From Chryseobacterium indologenes (GTDB lineage Bacteria > Bacteroidota > Bacteroidia > Flavobacteriales > Weeksellaceae): 64,000 nt of DNA. Every line of letters starts with the position of its first letter. Position 1 is the stretch's first letter. Of the stretch, positions 45,487-55,219 are shown piece after piece. Made by a program: the position numbers and the translations under genes. The notes under the pieces were generated by a model. It made no database searches. It saw only the letters and a list, made by a program, of their open reading frames with translations, and was not told where the DNA came from. Where the stretch lies: assembly GCF_001295265.1 (NCBI RefSeq), contig NZ_LJOD01000001.1, positions 62,001-126,000 of the forward strand, in the 5' to 3' direction.

Positions 45487-46596
45487 TTAATTTTTCTCTG
45501 CCAGTTTTATTATTTTTTGTACCACAGGTTTCTCTTGGTCTTTCCTGTCAAAAAGTAACGGGTAATCTGTTCTTCCTTTTACCGGAAAATCGTTTTTCCA
45601 GGATTGCTTATCGGTAACTCCCCATAAGGTTACTCTTCTTATTTTATCTTTATGTTTTAAAAACAAACCAAAGAAATCAAGATAACGTTTTTCCCATTTT
45701 GTTTCTACTTCATTGGGAAGCCCTTTGATGTAAGGATTCATTTCTTTCTGATAGGCAACCGTATCCGAAACATTGGCAGAGCTTCCCCACGGAGAAGGCA
45801 GCGCACTTATTTCCAGTTCTGTTATATTGACTTTAACTCCAGCATTGGAATAATTTACAATTGCTTTTTCATACTCATCCATAGAAGGGTTATCCATTCC
45901 GACATGGGATTGCATTCCCACCCCATCAATACGGATTCCTCTTGATTTAAGTTTTTCAACCATTGTAATGACTGCTTTTACCTTTTCAGGATACCATTCA
46001 TTATAATCGTTATAATATAGTTCTGCATTGGGATCGGCCTCCTGTGCATACTGAAATGCCAAAGGAATAAAATCTTCACCCAGGATTTCGTAAAATTTAC
46101 TTTTTCTGTAGGTTCCGTCTTCAAGAATGGCTTCATTCACCACATCCCATCCTTTTACTTTCCCTTTGTAACGGGAAACTACGGTTGTAATGTGGTTTTT
46201 CATGCGCTGTTTCAATACTTCCGGAGAAACGTCCTTTCCATTTTTATCTAAAAAAAACCATTTTGGAAGCTGGGAATGCCAGATTAACGTATGCCCGATG
46301 ATGAACATCTTATTTTTCATCCCGAAATCAACAAATTTATCGGCATCATCAAAGAAGAACTTTCCTTCCTGAGGCTGAAGGAACATAGATTTCATACAAT
46401 TTTCAGCAACAATAGAGCGGAATTGTTTTTTGATAATCGCTGCTGCCTTCTGATCTGTCCCGTCAATCTGGGGAAGGCTCATGGCAGTTCCTATGTAGAA
46501 TTTATCCTGAAATGCTTTTTTTAAAGTACCGTCAGACTTTTGTGCCAACAGACCGGAAGCGGTAAAAGCCGCCAAACCAATTAAAATACGTTTCAT
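45487..46596 (-). CDS. GH10 endo-1,4-beta-xylanase
   Basis: From ATG 46596 the protein has 369 residues with a signal peptide (RILIGLAAFTASGLLAQ); the longer frame to 46692 runs back into the transporter gene. It is a single GH10 barrel: acid/base E155 in WDVVNEAI and nucleophile E260 in ITELEI, plus IRRVTLWGVTDKQSW at the end. It cleaves the xylan backbone outside the cell or in the periplasm. It lacks carbohydrate-binding modules. It starts 10 bases after the transporter gene. Confidence 0.95.
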   Translation of the reverse strand: MKRILIGLAAFTASGLLAQKSDGTLKKAFQDKFYIGTAMSLPQIDGTDQKAAAIIKKQFRSIVAENCMKSMFLQPQEGKFFFDDADKFVDFGMKNKMFIIGHTLIWHSQLPKWFFLDKNGKDVSPEVLKQRMKNHITTVVSRYKGKVKGWDVVNEAILEDGTYRKSKFYEILGEDFIPLAFQYAQEADPNAELYYNDYNEWYPEKVKAVITMVEKLKSRGIRIDGVGMQSHVGMDNPSMDEYEKAIVNYSNAGVKVNITELEISALPSPWGSSANVSDTVAYQKEMNPYIKGLPNEVETKWEKRYLDFFGLFLKHKDKIRRVTLWGVTDKQSWKNDFPVKGRTDYPLLFDRKDQEKPVVQKIIKLAEKN

Positions 46597-46606
46597 AGTA
46601 ATCTTT

Positions 46607-48052
46607 TTATTTTCTTCTTTCAGCCAGATCTTTTTCAATCTGAACTTCCATTTTTTTATTGATTTTGTAAAATAAAAGCAGTCCGCACGCAATAAAAAAC
46701 GGTATGGACGGGAATATGCTCACGAGCATTTTAGCTCCTGCGGCCACTGTTTCAGGCTGAATAACCTGCTCACTTCCATGTACTGAAATGTATCCGTATT
46801 TTCCAATGATCAAAGCGACCAGTGAGCTTCCGATGCTTAGACCTACTTTCAGTCCTACCATCATGGCAGAAAAGATAATAGCCGTTGCCCTACGGTTGTT
46901 CTTCCATTCCGAATAGTCGGCCACATCAGCAATCATGGCCCACAAAAGCGGTGTGCTGATTCCATAAAAGAATCCGTGTAAAATCTGAGACAGGAACATA
47001 ATTCCCACTGCTTTTGGAGGATAAAATATAAAGAACAGGATAAACAATGTAGAAATGAATAATGAAGCAATAAAAGTATCTCTTTTTCCAAATCTGTCTG
47101 CCAGTTTTTTAGAAAAAGTAATGCCTACAATCATCATGACAATTCCTCCTGCATTAAATAATCCGAACCCGGCAGATTTCGGGTCTTCCCCAAAGAAATT
47201 CATCCCGGCAGAATTAAAAAATGCTGTAATGGGTGAGATAAAACTTTTGAGTGCATTTTCATCCACATAGTTGTTAAAATAATAGACATAAGATCCTCCT
47301 TTCATAGCCAATGTGATAAATATAAATGCAGTCACAGTAAGCATAATAATCCAGGGTCTGTTCTGGAATAAATCTTTTAAATCTTCTTTCAGGCTTGATT
47401 TCTGCTCCGGCTTGGGAATGATTCTTTCTTTGGTGGTAAAAAAGGTAATCAGCAGCATGACGGATCCGATCACCGCCAGCCATGTCATAACGGTCTCAAT
47501 TCCCTGTGCCTTGTCTCCATGTCCTACGTATAAAATAATCGGAAGCATGAATACCTGTACAAAAAACTGTGCAAACATTACTGCTACAAAACGGTACGAA
47601 GAAATACTGTTCCTTTCTCCCATATCTCCCGTGATAACGCCACTCAGAGCAGCATACGGTAAGTTATTGGATGCATATAATAACAATAATAATGAATAGG
47701 TAACCGCAGCATAGATCATTTTACCCTGATAGGAAAAGTGAGGTGTACTGAAGGCTAACAGAGCTGCAATACCAAGCGGTACAGCGGTAAATAAAATCCA
47801 TGGACGGAATTTTCCCCATCGTGAGCTTGTACGGTCCGCCAGCGCTCCGATAAGCGGGTTAAAGCCAAATCCGGCAATTAAACCTACAGTAAGCGTGATC
47901 AAAGAGGCATCTTCTGCTTTTAGTCCGTAAATATCCGTATAAAAATAGGTCAGGTAGGTCACTAAGGTCTGAAAAACAAGGTTGGCCGCCAGGTCTCCCA
48001 GGCTATACCCTACTTTTTCTATTACCGATATTTTTTGTGGCTGATTATCCAT
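46607..48052 (-). CDS. GPH-family sugar:cation symporter
   Basis: A 481-residue, 12-helix MFS protein of the glycoside-pentoside-hexuronide family (XynP/MelB type). VGYSLGDLAANLVFQTLVTY with FYTDIYG opens the protein as in that family. GKFRPWILFTAVPLGIAALL follows helix 2-3, and a long loop with KERIIPKPEQKSS splits the halves. It probably carries xylo-oligosaccharides across the inner membrane. It is the only transporter in the operon. Confidence 0.9.
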   Translation of the reverse strand: MDNQPQKISVIEKVGYSLGDLAANLVFQTLVTYLTYFYTDIYGLKAEDASLITLTVGLIAGFGFNPLIGALADRTSSRWGKFRPWILFTAVPLGIAALLAFSTPHFSYQGKMIYAAVTYSLLLLLYASNNLPYAALSGVITGDMGERNSISSYRFVAVMFAQFFVQVFMLPIILYVGHGDKAQGIETVMTWLAVIGSVMLLITFFTTKERIIPKPEQKSSLKEDLKDLFQNRPWIIMLTVTAFIFITLAMKGGSYVYYFNNYVDENALKSFISPITAFFNSAGMNFFGEDPKSAGFGLFNAGGIVMMIVGITFSKKLADRFGKRDTFIASLFISTLFILFFIFYPPKAVGIMFLSQILHGFFYGISTPLLWAMIADVADYSEWKNNRRATAIIFSAMMVGLKVGLSIGSSLVALIIGKYGYISVHGSEQVIQPETVAAGAKMLVSIFPSIPFFIACGLLLFYKINKKMEVQIEKDLAERRK

Positions 48053-48080
48053 TGATTTTGATAAGGTTTTCTATGTTAAA

Positions 48081-49985
48081 TTAATTTTTTTCTGTTGTAA
48101 AAGGTGAAGCAGGAAGCCCGCTTTTGTTTTTAAGATTGCCGTCCGGGTTGTCTGCCCAGTCGTAGCGTACATTGACAGGGTTTGAAACCTGATCATTCCA
48201 TACCATCACTTTATTACCTTTTGCTTCTGCTTTTGCCCATTGGTAGCGGCCGTCTTTCTGCTGTATGGCAAAACCTTTAAGGCTTCCTTGTACCAGATCA
48301 TCTGTCCCGGGTTTAAAGGATAGAATAATGGTTTTTCCTTCTGTCTTTATCGACTGATAAACGGGTCCGTCAGCTATGATTTTTTTGCCCTCCCCGATTT
48401 TCAGGGCCTGCAAGGCCAACCTGTCACCAACTGCTTTTTTATTGAGCGGATGAATATCATTCCATTCTCCCACATCAATCGTTACCGCAAGTCCTGAATA
48501 AGGAACATTCAGAGAAACCTGCCTTTGCTGTTCTCTCAACTCAGCCCAGTTGCTTTCAATCGGTTCATCTTTTTTCTCCATAAAATTGGCCAGCTGTACA
48601 ATGAAAAACGGCAAATCGTTCTTATTCCATTTTGAGCGCCAGTCTGAGATCATTGTTGACAATAAATCTCCATATTCTTTTGGTTTTCCTGTATTGCTTT
48701 CGCCCTGATACCAGATAAATCCTCTGATTTTATAATTGATCAGCGGATTAATCATGGCGTTGTAAAGACCTACCGGTTTCCAGCGGATAAATGTCTGTCC
48801 GGGAGCCATTTTTTCCATTTTTGCTCCTATTTTATATTTCCACTCGCCTTTAAGGTCTGTTTTTTGTCCGTCAATTTCTAAGTAATACGGTTTATCAGCG
48901 ATAAACTGTCCTTTTCCGCTGCCATTGATGACTCTTACCGTAATGATATTCTTTCCTTCTTTTAAAACGCCTTTTGGAATGTCGTACCAACGTGGCGGAT
49001 ATTCATAGGTGACATTTCCTACTTTGATTCCGTTGATGTAAGTAATATCGGCATCTTTTATCCTTCCAAGATTGAGAAATGCTGTTTTCTGGTCTGCTCC
49101 TCTAGGCAGGATAATTTCTTTGCGGAACCATACCGAACCGTCAAACGGACCTTCCTGATCTTCCCATGAGCCCGGAACCATCATGGTTTTCCATCCGGAA
49201 TCATTTGTGTTATCTTTTTCCCAGTGTTGATTGAACCCAATATCACTCTGATCCAGCTCTGCATACCATGCTTTGCTTAATGATTTTTCCTGGAATTCTG
49301 TAGATTGTATCAAGTCATCATTTTTCCATTTTTCTGCTTCAGCCAGGTATTCCGGATATTTTTTCAGTGATTTTTCATCCATCCAGGCCTGAACCGGAGA
49401 TCCTCCCAGACTGGTATGAATGATTCCTACAGGAACTTTATTTTTTTCATTGAGTTCTTTGGCAAAGAAATAGGCAACCCCGGAGAAATTAAGGATGGTC
49501 TGAGGGTTTGTGCTTTCCCATTTTCCTCCGTCAAGATCATTTTGAGGAGCTTTAAAATTGTATTTCTGCGGAACCGTGAAGAATCTTATATTCTGATTAT
49601 TGGCGTTTTTAATTTCATTTTCATACAGAGGTGTCAGCCTGCGCATCGGAAGTTCCATATTAGATTGTCCTGAGGCTACCCACACATCACCAATAAGAAT
49701 ATCTTTAAGGGTGATCTCATTAATCGTCATGGTATAAGGGCCTCCGGCTTTAAGCTTTGGAAGCATTAGAGACCAGTTGCCGTTCTGATCAGCTGTGGCA
49801 TTATAGGTTTTATTGATAAACTTAACCGTAATTTTTTCTCCTGCATCTGCATATCCCCAGATTTTCAGATCCTGATTCCTCTGAAGAATCATTCCGTCTG
49901 AAACCAAAGCAGGCAGCCTTACTTTTGCATGGAAACTGCAAATGGCTGCAAGAAAAAATAATAAGTACAGGGTTCTGTTTTTCAT
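48081..49985 (-). CDS. Sialate O-acetylesterase-like carbohydrate esterase
   Basis: A 634-residue secreted SGNH-type esterase (signal peptide LYLLFFLAAICSFHA). The nucleophile motif is ASGQSNMEL with Ser108; the Asp-x-x-His block is WNDIHPLNKKAVGDRLA. A galactose-binding-like beta domain is inserted around residues 260-390 (GPFDGSVWFRKEI). In a xylan locus such SASA/CE20-type enzymes remove acetyl groups from xylan. Second gene of the operon. Confidence 0.9.
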   Translation of the reverse strand: MKNRTLYLLFFLAAICSFHAKVRLPALVSDGMILQRNQDLKIWGYADAGEKITVKFINKTYNATADQNGNWSLMLPKLKAGGPYTMTINEITLKDILIGDVWVASGQSNMELPMRRLTPLYENEIKNANNQNIRFFTVPQKYNFKAPQNDLDGGKWESTNPQTILNFSGVAYFFAKELNEKNKVPVGIIHTSLGGSPVQAWMDEKSLKKYPEYLAEAEKWKNDDLIQSTEFQEKSLSKAWYAELDQSDIGFNQHWEKDNTNDSGWKTMMVPGSWEDQEGPFDGSVWFRKEIILPRGADQKTAFLNLGRIKDADITYINGIKVGNVTYEYPPRWYDIPKGVLKEGKNIITVRVINGSGKGQFIADKPYYLEIDGQKTDLKGEWKYKIGAKMEKMAPGQTFIRWKPVGLYNAMINPLINYKIRGFIWYQGESNTGKPKEYGDLLSTMISDWRSKWNKNDLPFFIVQLANFMEKKDEPIESNWAELREQQRQVSLNVPYSGLAVTIDVGEWNDIHPLNKKAVGDRLALQALKIGEGKKIIADGPVYQSIKTEGKTIILSFKPGTDDLVQGSLKGFAIQQKDGRYQWAKAEAKGNKVMVWNDQVSNPVNVRYDWADNPDGNLKNKSGLPASPFTTEKN

Positions 49986-50006
49986 GGGAAAAATCTGTTT
50001 TTAATT

Positions 50007-52382
50007 TTATTTCTTTTCGTAATTTTCTGTCAGTAAACGGACTTCAATGATTTTAGCAGTCATGAATTTTTCTTCTGCCAGGAATTTTACGGTAAGATTT
50101 TCTTTATTCTTTTCTGAATCCGGTATTGGAATACCCAGATATTGAACTGTGTTTCCTGACTTTCCATCCAGATGTTTTGCAATGACTTTTTTACCGTTAA
50201 TCTCAATATTCAGGATACGATTGGTATTGGCATCAAAATACAGCAGATAAAGATATGAAGCATTTTTTCCGCTATTTTTCATCTGATAGCTGAACCAGCC
50301 TTTGGCGTCACGGAAATGACGGTCTTCCATATATCCTGTTCCAGAATCTTTGCTTTCTATAAAATGATCTGATTCCGGCTGCTGTTCGCCCAGCTGGATT
50401 TTATCTGCGGTAATCATATCCAGCTTTCTGGTTTCCGCTTCTTCTTTTGTTCTTTGCTTCAATGTATTTTCTATTTCGTTTTTGTCAGCTTGAGGCCAGT
50501 ACAGAATATATCTTTCTGCCTGAATACTGTAAAACGGCACAAGACTGAGTCCTTTTCCGAATTTTTCAGATGGATAAAGGCCTTTAATAACAAAGTTCAG
50601 CGGTGAATTAGTTAAAGGTGTAACATGGCTGACCACCTCGGAAGGATTTCCAAGGATAACGGGAATTTCGTTTAAAGGAATCTGCGGACCATGAGCAATA
50701 TGGCCGCCTCTGCTATCGTCCGCAAGAAGTCCCTGTTGGTTTTCGGTACCGTATTTTGCGGCAAGCACTACAGGACCGTATTTAAATGCATAATAATTGG
50801 AATGGTCAGGAAGTTGTTCTGCAGAAAGATGCATCGGCAGGGTCATTTTCACAACATCACCTTTTTTCCATTTTTTAGTCAGTGTAAAATAGCCATCGGA
50901 ACCACGTTGCACTTTCTGTTGTTTTCCATTAATCAAAATTATTACTTCCGAAGATGTTGTCCATTCCGGGCATCTCAGTTTTAAATCAAATTCTGATTTT
51001 CCCGCAGCATCAAAGATCAATGTTGTTTCAGGAACTTCCGGAAAGTTATTGACCTGACGGAGCACTATTTTTTGCTGTTTCCATGTCAATGTGGAAGGGA
51101 TAAACAGGTTCACATATAAATCCTTCTCTGACCGGGCATAAATCATTTCCCCATATTTGGCATGGTTTTCCATTCCGGATCCTACACAGCACCAGAAACT
51201 GGTCTGAGGCTGTGAATACACACGGTAGTGTCCGGGACGCATCGGTGTAAAGTACACGAACCCTCCGTCATCATGATTTTCTGTGGAAAGGATATGATTG
51301 TATAAAGCTTTTTCGTAATAATCGATATAGTAAGATTCAGGCAATGTTGCATAAAGCTCTTTGGTCAGCTTCAGCATATTATAGGTATTGCAGGTTTCCG
51401 GACCTTCAATACTTTTTATCATGCTGTTGAAATCATTGACAGGGTTAAAATGCTCACTGACACTGTTACCTCCAATAACAGATGATCTTTTCTCGGTAAC
51501 GTTATGCCAGAAAAAATCAGCGGCATTACTCCAGGATTTACTGTTTTCAAGATCTGCAATGCGTTTGTAACCTATAATTTTTGGAATCTGTGTATTGGCA
51601 TGAAGGCCTGTAAGCTTATCTTCTCCTGCCAAAAGAGGGATAAGGATAGCCTGATGGGAAAAGCGGTGAGCCAGCAGCAGGTGTTTTTTGTCATGGGTAA
51701 TATCATAAACATCTGCAAAAACTTCGTTGAGACATCCGTGTTCACTGCGCAGCATGTCCTGGATCTGTTCATCAGAAAGGTCTGATACCTCATTCGTCAT
51801 CCAATCTGTAAGCCTGATCAACATTGTTTTTGCTTTCTCACTTTTCGCATACCAATACGCATCGCGTAATCCTGAGTACAGTTTGTGAATATTATATAAA
51901 GGTACCCAACGGTCATTCAGCCCAAAGCCAGAAGCACGTATATTTCCTTCTTTAATTTCTTTCCAGATTTTTTTTCCTCCCGGAACTCCTGAAATATATC
52001 CTTCGGGAGAAGTTTCCTGGCAGCGTTCCAGTTCATTAATCATATAATCAATCCTCTTTTTAATGCTGGAATCTCCTGTAGAAGCATACAACAGGGATAA
52101 CGCGGAAATGTAATGCCCTCCTATGTGACCGTCCAGTCCTGTATTTTCCCAATTGGGATAATTATCTGCCTTGGGGTCCAGCCCTGCCTCTTTAAGATAG
52201 GGAGCCAGCAGTCTGTCCGGTTCCATCGCCATGATATATTTCCGGTCTGCCATCATGGCTTTGTTGAAAACACTTTCTGATAACTTTACCGCTTCCAAAG
52301 GAAAATAGTCAATTTTCTTCTTCACCTGCGCAGAGGTAAATGAAGCAAAACATAATAAAATAACTGAAAGCTTTGGGGTCAT
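50007..52382 (-). CDS. GH127 beta-L-arabinofuranosidase (DUF1680)
   Basis: A 791-residue protein with signal peptide (SVILLCFASFTSAQ). The zinc/catalytic residues of the founding enzyme HypBA1 are conserved: E329-T-C331 in GPETCNTYNM and C398-C399 in WCCVGSGMENH. The (alpha/alpha)6 barrel is followed by beta domains and an extra C-terminal beta-sandwich from about 660. It would release L-arabinose. First gene of the operon, with a 514-base regulatory gap upstream. Confidence 0.92.
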   Translation of the reverse strand: MTPKLSVILLCFASFTSAQVKKKIDYFPLEAVKLSESVFNKAMMADRKYIMAMEPDRLLAPYLKEAGLDPKADNYPNWENTGLDGHIGGHYISALSLLYASTGDSSIKKRIDYMINELERCQETSPEGYISGVPGGKKIWKEIKEGNIRASGFGLNDRWVPLYNIHKLYSGLRDAYWYAKSEKAKTMLIRLTDWMTNEVSDLSDEQIQDMLRSEHGCLNEVFADVYDITHDKKHLLLAHRFSHQAILIPLLAGEDKLTGLHANTQIPKIIGYKRIADLENSKSWSNAADFFWHNVTEKRSSVIGGNSVSEHFNPVNDFNSMIKSIEGPETCNTYNMLKLTKELYATLPESYYIDYYEKALYNHILSTENHDDGGFVYFTPMRPGHYRVYSQPQTSFWCCVGSGMENHAKYGEMIYARSEKDLYVNLFIPSTLTWKQQKIVLRQVNNFPEVPETTLIFDAAGKSEFDLKLRCPEWTTSSEVIILINGKQQKVQRGSDGYFTLTKKWKKGDVVKMTLPMHLSAEQLPDHSNYYAFKYGPVVLAAKYGTENQQGLLADDSRGGHIAHGPQIPLNEIPVILGNPSEVVSHVTPLTNSPLNFVIKGLYPSEKFGKGLSLVPFYSIQAERYILYWPQADKNEIENTLKQRTKEEAETRKLDMITADKIQLGEQQPESDHFIESKDSGTGYMEDRHFRDAKGWFSYQMKNSGKNASYLYLLYFDANTNRILNIEINGKKVIAKHLDGKSGNTVQYLGIPIPDSEKNKENLTVKFLAEEKFMTAKIIEVRLLTENYEKK

Positions 52383-52827
52383 GGATAAATGTTAATTCAA
52401 CATTTCTAAAATAATGGAAAGAATCTATATACAAAACATTTTTTGTATGCTGCCGTACATTTTTACTGATTAAAACCTTTCATAAAGCCCTAAAAATAGC
52501 CAAAACCACACCACCTTATCATAAAAAATAAGATAATCACTTTACCGGAAAACAAGATCGGGAATTCTTACGATTCCCTATGAAAATGAATTCAGGATAT
52601 GTTTTAGCAAAAATCTCAACCATATCAGCAATACCTTATCGTATTTTTAATGTTAAGTTACATTACCTGCCTATTTTTAATAGCATTTTCAATTTTAACA
52701 CAAATTTAACATTTGATTCACAGGTATATAATCTGATTTCAGTGGTATTTTTCGTTTTTGATTCCCGTTTTAACTCCCAAAACATCTTCAGGGAATAATT
52801 TTAATGGTATAAATAACGCTTATTAAA
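52383..52827. promoter_or_regulatory. Control region of the xylan operon
   Basis: No gene. Two inverted repeats stand out: ATACAAA-N6-TTTGTAT (52429-52448) and CTTAT-N8-ATAAG (52515-52532). The first lies 47 bases upstream of the GH127 start. No TANNTTTG box was found on the minus strand. Confidence 0.4.
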
Positions 52828-52860
52828 AAGTGTATAATTTACATTTATATAAGATCTTAT
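52828..52860. promoter_or_regulatory. Operator candidate of the Nudix-type regulator
   Basis: 52828-52850 shares 20 of 23 bases with the galactose-operon operator (AAGTGT, then AATTTACA, then TTATAT). It runs into ATAAGATCTTAT (52849-52860), a perfect 12-bp palindrome. It sits just upstream of the -7 box at 52873, consistent with repression of the regulator's own gene. Confidence 0.6.
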
Positions 52861-52872
52861 CTCTAAAAGATT

Positions 52873-52880
52873 TACCTTTG
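52873..52880 (+). promoter_or_regulatory. -7 box of the Nudix-type regulator gene
   Basis: TACCTTTG matches TANNTTTG 16 bases before the ATG at 52897. Confidence 0.55.
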
Positions 52881-52896
52881 CATTAAAATATAAAAG

Positions 52897-53583
52897 ATGA
52901 CTGAGGATTACTCACAATATCCTAAACACTTTGTTGCTGTTGACTGTATAATTTTTGGTTTTGATGGCGAAAATCTTAAAATACTTCTGGTAAAAAGAAA
53001 TTTTGAACCACAAATGGGTGAATGGTCGCTTATGGGCGGTTTTATTGACAGTGAAGAGACTTCTGATGAAGCGGCTAACAGGGTTTTGTATACCTTGACA
53101 GGTCTTGAAAATATCTATCTTGAGCAGCTTAAATGCTATACAGAAATTAAGCGTGAGCCAACAGCCAGAATCATGTCCATTTCGTATTATGCACTGATCA
53201 ATATAGAGAAAGATATTCAAATCAATAAACAGTACAGTGCAGAGTGGGTTGACCTTAAGAAAGCGCCTGATCTTATTTTTGATCATAATGACATGGTAAA
53301 AGATGCTGTTGCCAGGCTGAGAAGAAGAGCTTCCACAGGACCTATAGGTTTTGAGCTTCTTCCCGAAAAATTCACGATGAAGGACCTTCAGAATCTTTAT
53401 GAAGCTATTTTTGATGAAAAATTTGACAAGCGGAATTTTACCAGCAAGATCAACAGTATGGACATCCTTGTCAACACTAATAAAAAGGACATGACCTCAT
53501 CCAGAAAAGGTTCTTTCCTATATCGTTTTGATGAAAAAAAATACAACAAAAAAATCTCTCAGGGATTTATGTTTAAGATGTGA
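52897..53583 (+). CDS. Nudix-fold transcriptional regulator (AraR/NrtR type)
   Basis: A 228-residue protein. The first 150 residues have the Nudix fold (DCIIFGFDGENLKILLVKRN; MGGFIDSEETSDEA), but the Nudix box core REUxEE reads RVLYTL, so the metal-binding glutamates are gone and hydrolysis is unlikely. The last 75 residues form a winged helix (FTMKDLQNLYEAIFDEKFDK). This is the design of NrtR-type regulators, including AraR of Bacteroides, which controls arabinose genes. Divergent from the xylan operon, it is the likely regulator. Confidence 0.85.
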   Translation: MTEDYSQYPKHFVAVDCIIFGFDGENLKILLVKRNFEPQMGEWSLMGGFIDSEETSDEAANRVLYTLTGLENIYLEQLKCYTEIKREPTARIMSISYYALINIEKDIQINKQYSAEWVDLKKAPDLIFDHNDMVKDAVARLRRRASTGPIGFELLPEKFTMKDLQNLYEAIFDEKFDKRNFTSKINSMDILVNTNKKDMTSSRKGSFLYRFDEKKYNKKISQGFMFKM

Positions 53584-53965
53584 CTATAAAAAAGTTGTTT
53601 AAACTTTACAAAACCACAAAAGTCACAAAAGCTTTCATTTTAATGAACTTTTTTATACATAAAGCCCGGCTCTAAAAAACTTAAGTGGCTATAAATATTC
53701 AATATAAAAAGATTAATAAAAAGCAAAGATAAGCAAAACGGTTAAACCTGTTATTATACAATGCTTTATAAAAGTGTAGTCTTAGTTTGGAAGTCGATGT
53801 CCGATAGGTTTTGGGCTTGAAAACACAAAGTTAGGTTCCTAAATCGTTACCAATTCAATCGGTAACTGATTAAGACTAACAGTTTATATTTCAGTCTTTT
53901 GCACCCCTTTTTACGTTTCCTTGTAACTAAATATAATTTAATTTTAAACATTAAACATTGTGGTT
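53584..53965. other. Chromosome-element junction region
   Basis: No gene in 382 bases. GTTACC-N9-GGTAAC (53847-53852 with 53862-53867) is an inverted repeat close to the integrase gene, as expected for an arm-type integrase or excisionase site. The left attachment site should lie here, but it cannot be fixed without the right end. No tRNA is seen. Confidence 0.45.
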
Positions 53966-55219
53966 ATGGAACAGACAAAAAGGTCAACGTTTAAATTGCT
54001 TTTCTACCTGAAAAAGAACGAACCAAAAAAGAACGGTAATGCTCCGATTATGGCAAGAATTACCATTGACGGAACTCCTAAAACTTTCGGAACAAAGTTA
54101 GAAATTAATGCAAATAATTGGGATTTAAAGTTCGGCAGAGTTTTAGGTAAAAGTGCCGAAGCTGTAAGAGTAAACAAAAAATTAGACAACATACGTGGGC
54201 GTATCGATAAGATATACGAAGATATGCTGAAGCACGAGGGTTTTGCCACCGCACAGAAAGTGAAGCTCGCCTTTTTGGGAGTGGGTGTTATGGACGATGC
54301 TGTTTTAAAGGTTTTCAACGACCAGAACGAACAATTTGAGAAACTGGTCGAAAAAGAAGAACGTTCGGAGGGTACTTACAATAAGTACATCACGGTTTAC
54401 AATCATCTTTCCAAATTTATACAGGAACGTTATCATCGTGATGATATGGCTTTTCATGAGTTGAATAACGATTTTATCCGTGAGTTTGATTTTTACCTCC
54501 GTTATGATTTACAATTAAGCCATAATACGATTTGGGTGTACACAATGCCTGTATTGGCTTTGGCAGAACTGGCAATTAAAAAAGGATTGATACGTGATAA
54601 CCCGTTCCAGGATTACGAAATTAGTATGGAAGAAACCGACAGAGGTTATATACTGAAAGAGGACGTGGAGAAACTAATGTTATCTAAAGCACCGCACCCA
54701 CGTTATGAAGTTGTAAAAGACCTGTTTATTTTTAGTTGTTTTACAGGGCTTGCTTATTCGGATATTAAGAAATTGAAAAGGAACAATATTCAATCATTTT
54801 TTGACGGTCATCAATGGATTATCAGCCGGAGAAAGAAATCAGATGTTGCTTCCAATGTTAGGTTAATGGAAATTCCAAAACGCATTATTGAAAAATATCA
54901 GGGTACGACAAGGAATGAATTTATCTTTCCGGTTCCAACCAATGCTACCTGCAATAACCACGTTACCAAACTAATTGAAAACGCAGAGATAATTTCAGAG
55001 CAAAAAGTAACTTTCCACACAGCAAGGCATACTTTCGGAACAATGTTTTTGACCGAGGGTGTACCGCTTGAAAGTTTAAGCAAAATGATGGGACATAAAA
55101 ATATTTCTACCACACAGATTTATGCAAAGATTACCAGCCAAAAAATCAGTAAGGATATGGATTTGGTAACGCCAAAATTCAAGGCAATGGAAGAAGCATT
55201 TTTAACGGCAGCTATCTGA
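53966..55219 (+). CDS. Tyrosine site-specific integrase (IntDOT-like)
   Basis: About 417 residues from ATG 53966 (GTG 53960 is also possible). It has a SAM-like arm domain, a core-binding domain (HELNNDFIREFDFYLR) and a catalytic domain. H351-T-A-R354, then MMGHKN with His377 and the nucleophile Tyr386 in TTQIYAKI are clear. The first catalytic Arg is replaced in FTGLAYSD, as in the CTnDOT integrase. It integrates and excises the element that begins here. Confidence 0.92.
   Translation: MEQTKRSTFKLLFYLKKNEPKKNGNAPIMARITIDGTPKTFGTKLEINANNWDLKFGRVLGKSAEAVRVNKKLDNIRGRIDKIYEDMLKHEGFATAQKVKLAFLGVGVMDDAVLKVFNDQNEQFEKLVEKEERSEGTYNKYITVYNHLSKFIQERYHRDDMAFHELNNDFIREFDFYLRYDLQLSHNTIWVYTMPVLALAELAIKKGLIRDNPFQDYEISMEETDRGYILKEDVEKLMLSKAPHPRYEVVKDLFIFSCFTGLAYSDIKKLKRNNIQSFFDGHQWIISRRKKSDVASNVRLMEIPKRIIEKYQGTTRNEFIFPVPTNATCNNHVTKLIENAEIISEQKVTFHTARHTFGTMFLTEGVPLESLSKMMGHKNISTTQIYAKITSQKISKDMDLVTPKFKAMEEAFLTAAI

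Noticed and set aside
46597..46692. N-terminal extension of the xylanase
   Set aside because: It lies mostly within the transporter gene and puts a charged leader before a clear signal peptide.
53584..53965. tRNA gene as integration target
   Set aside because: No T-loop or acceptor-stem pattern is found on either strand in this stretch.
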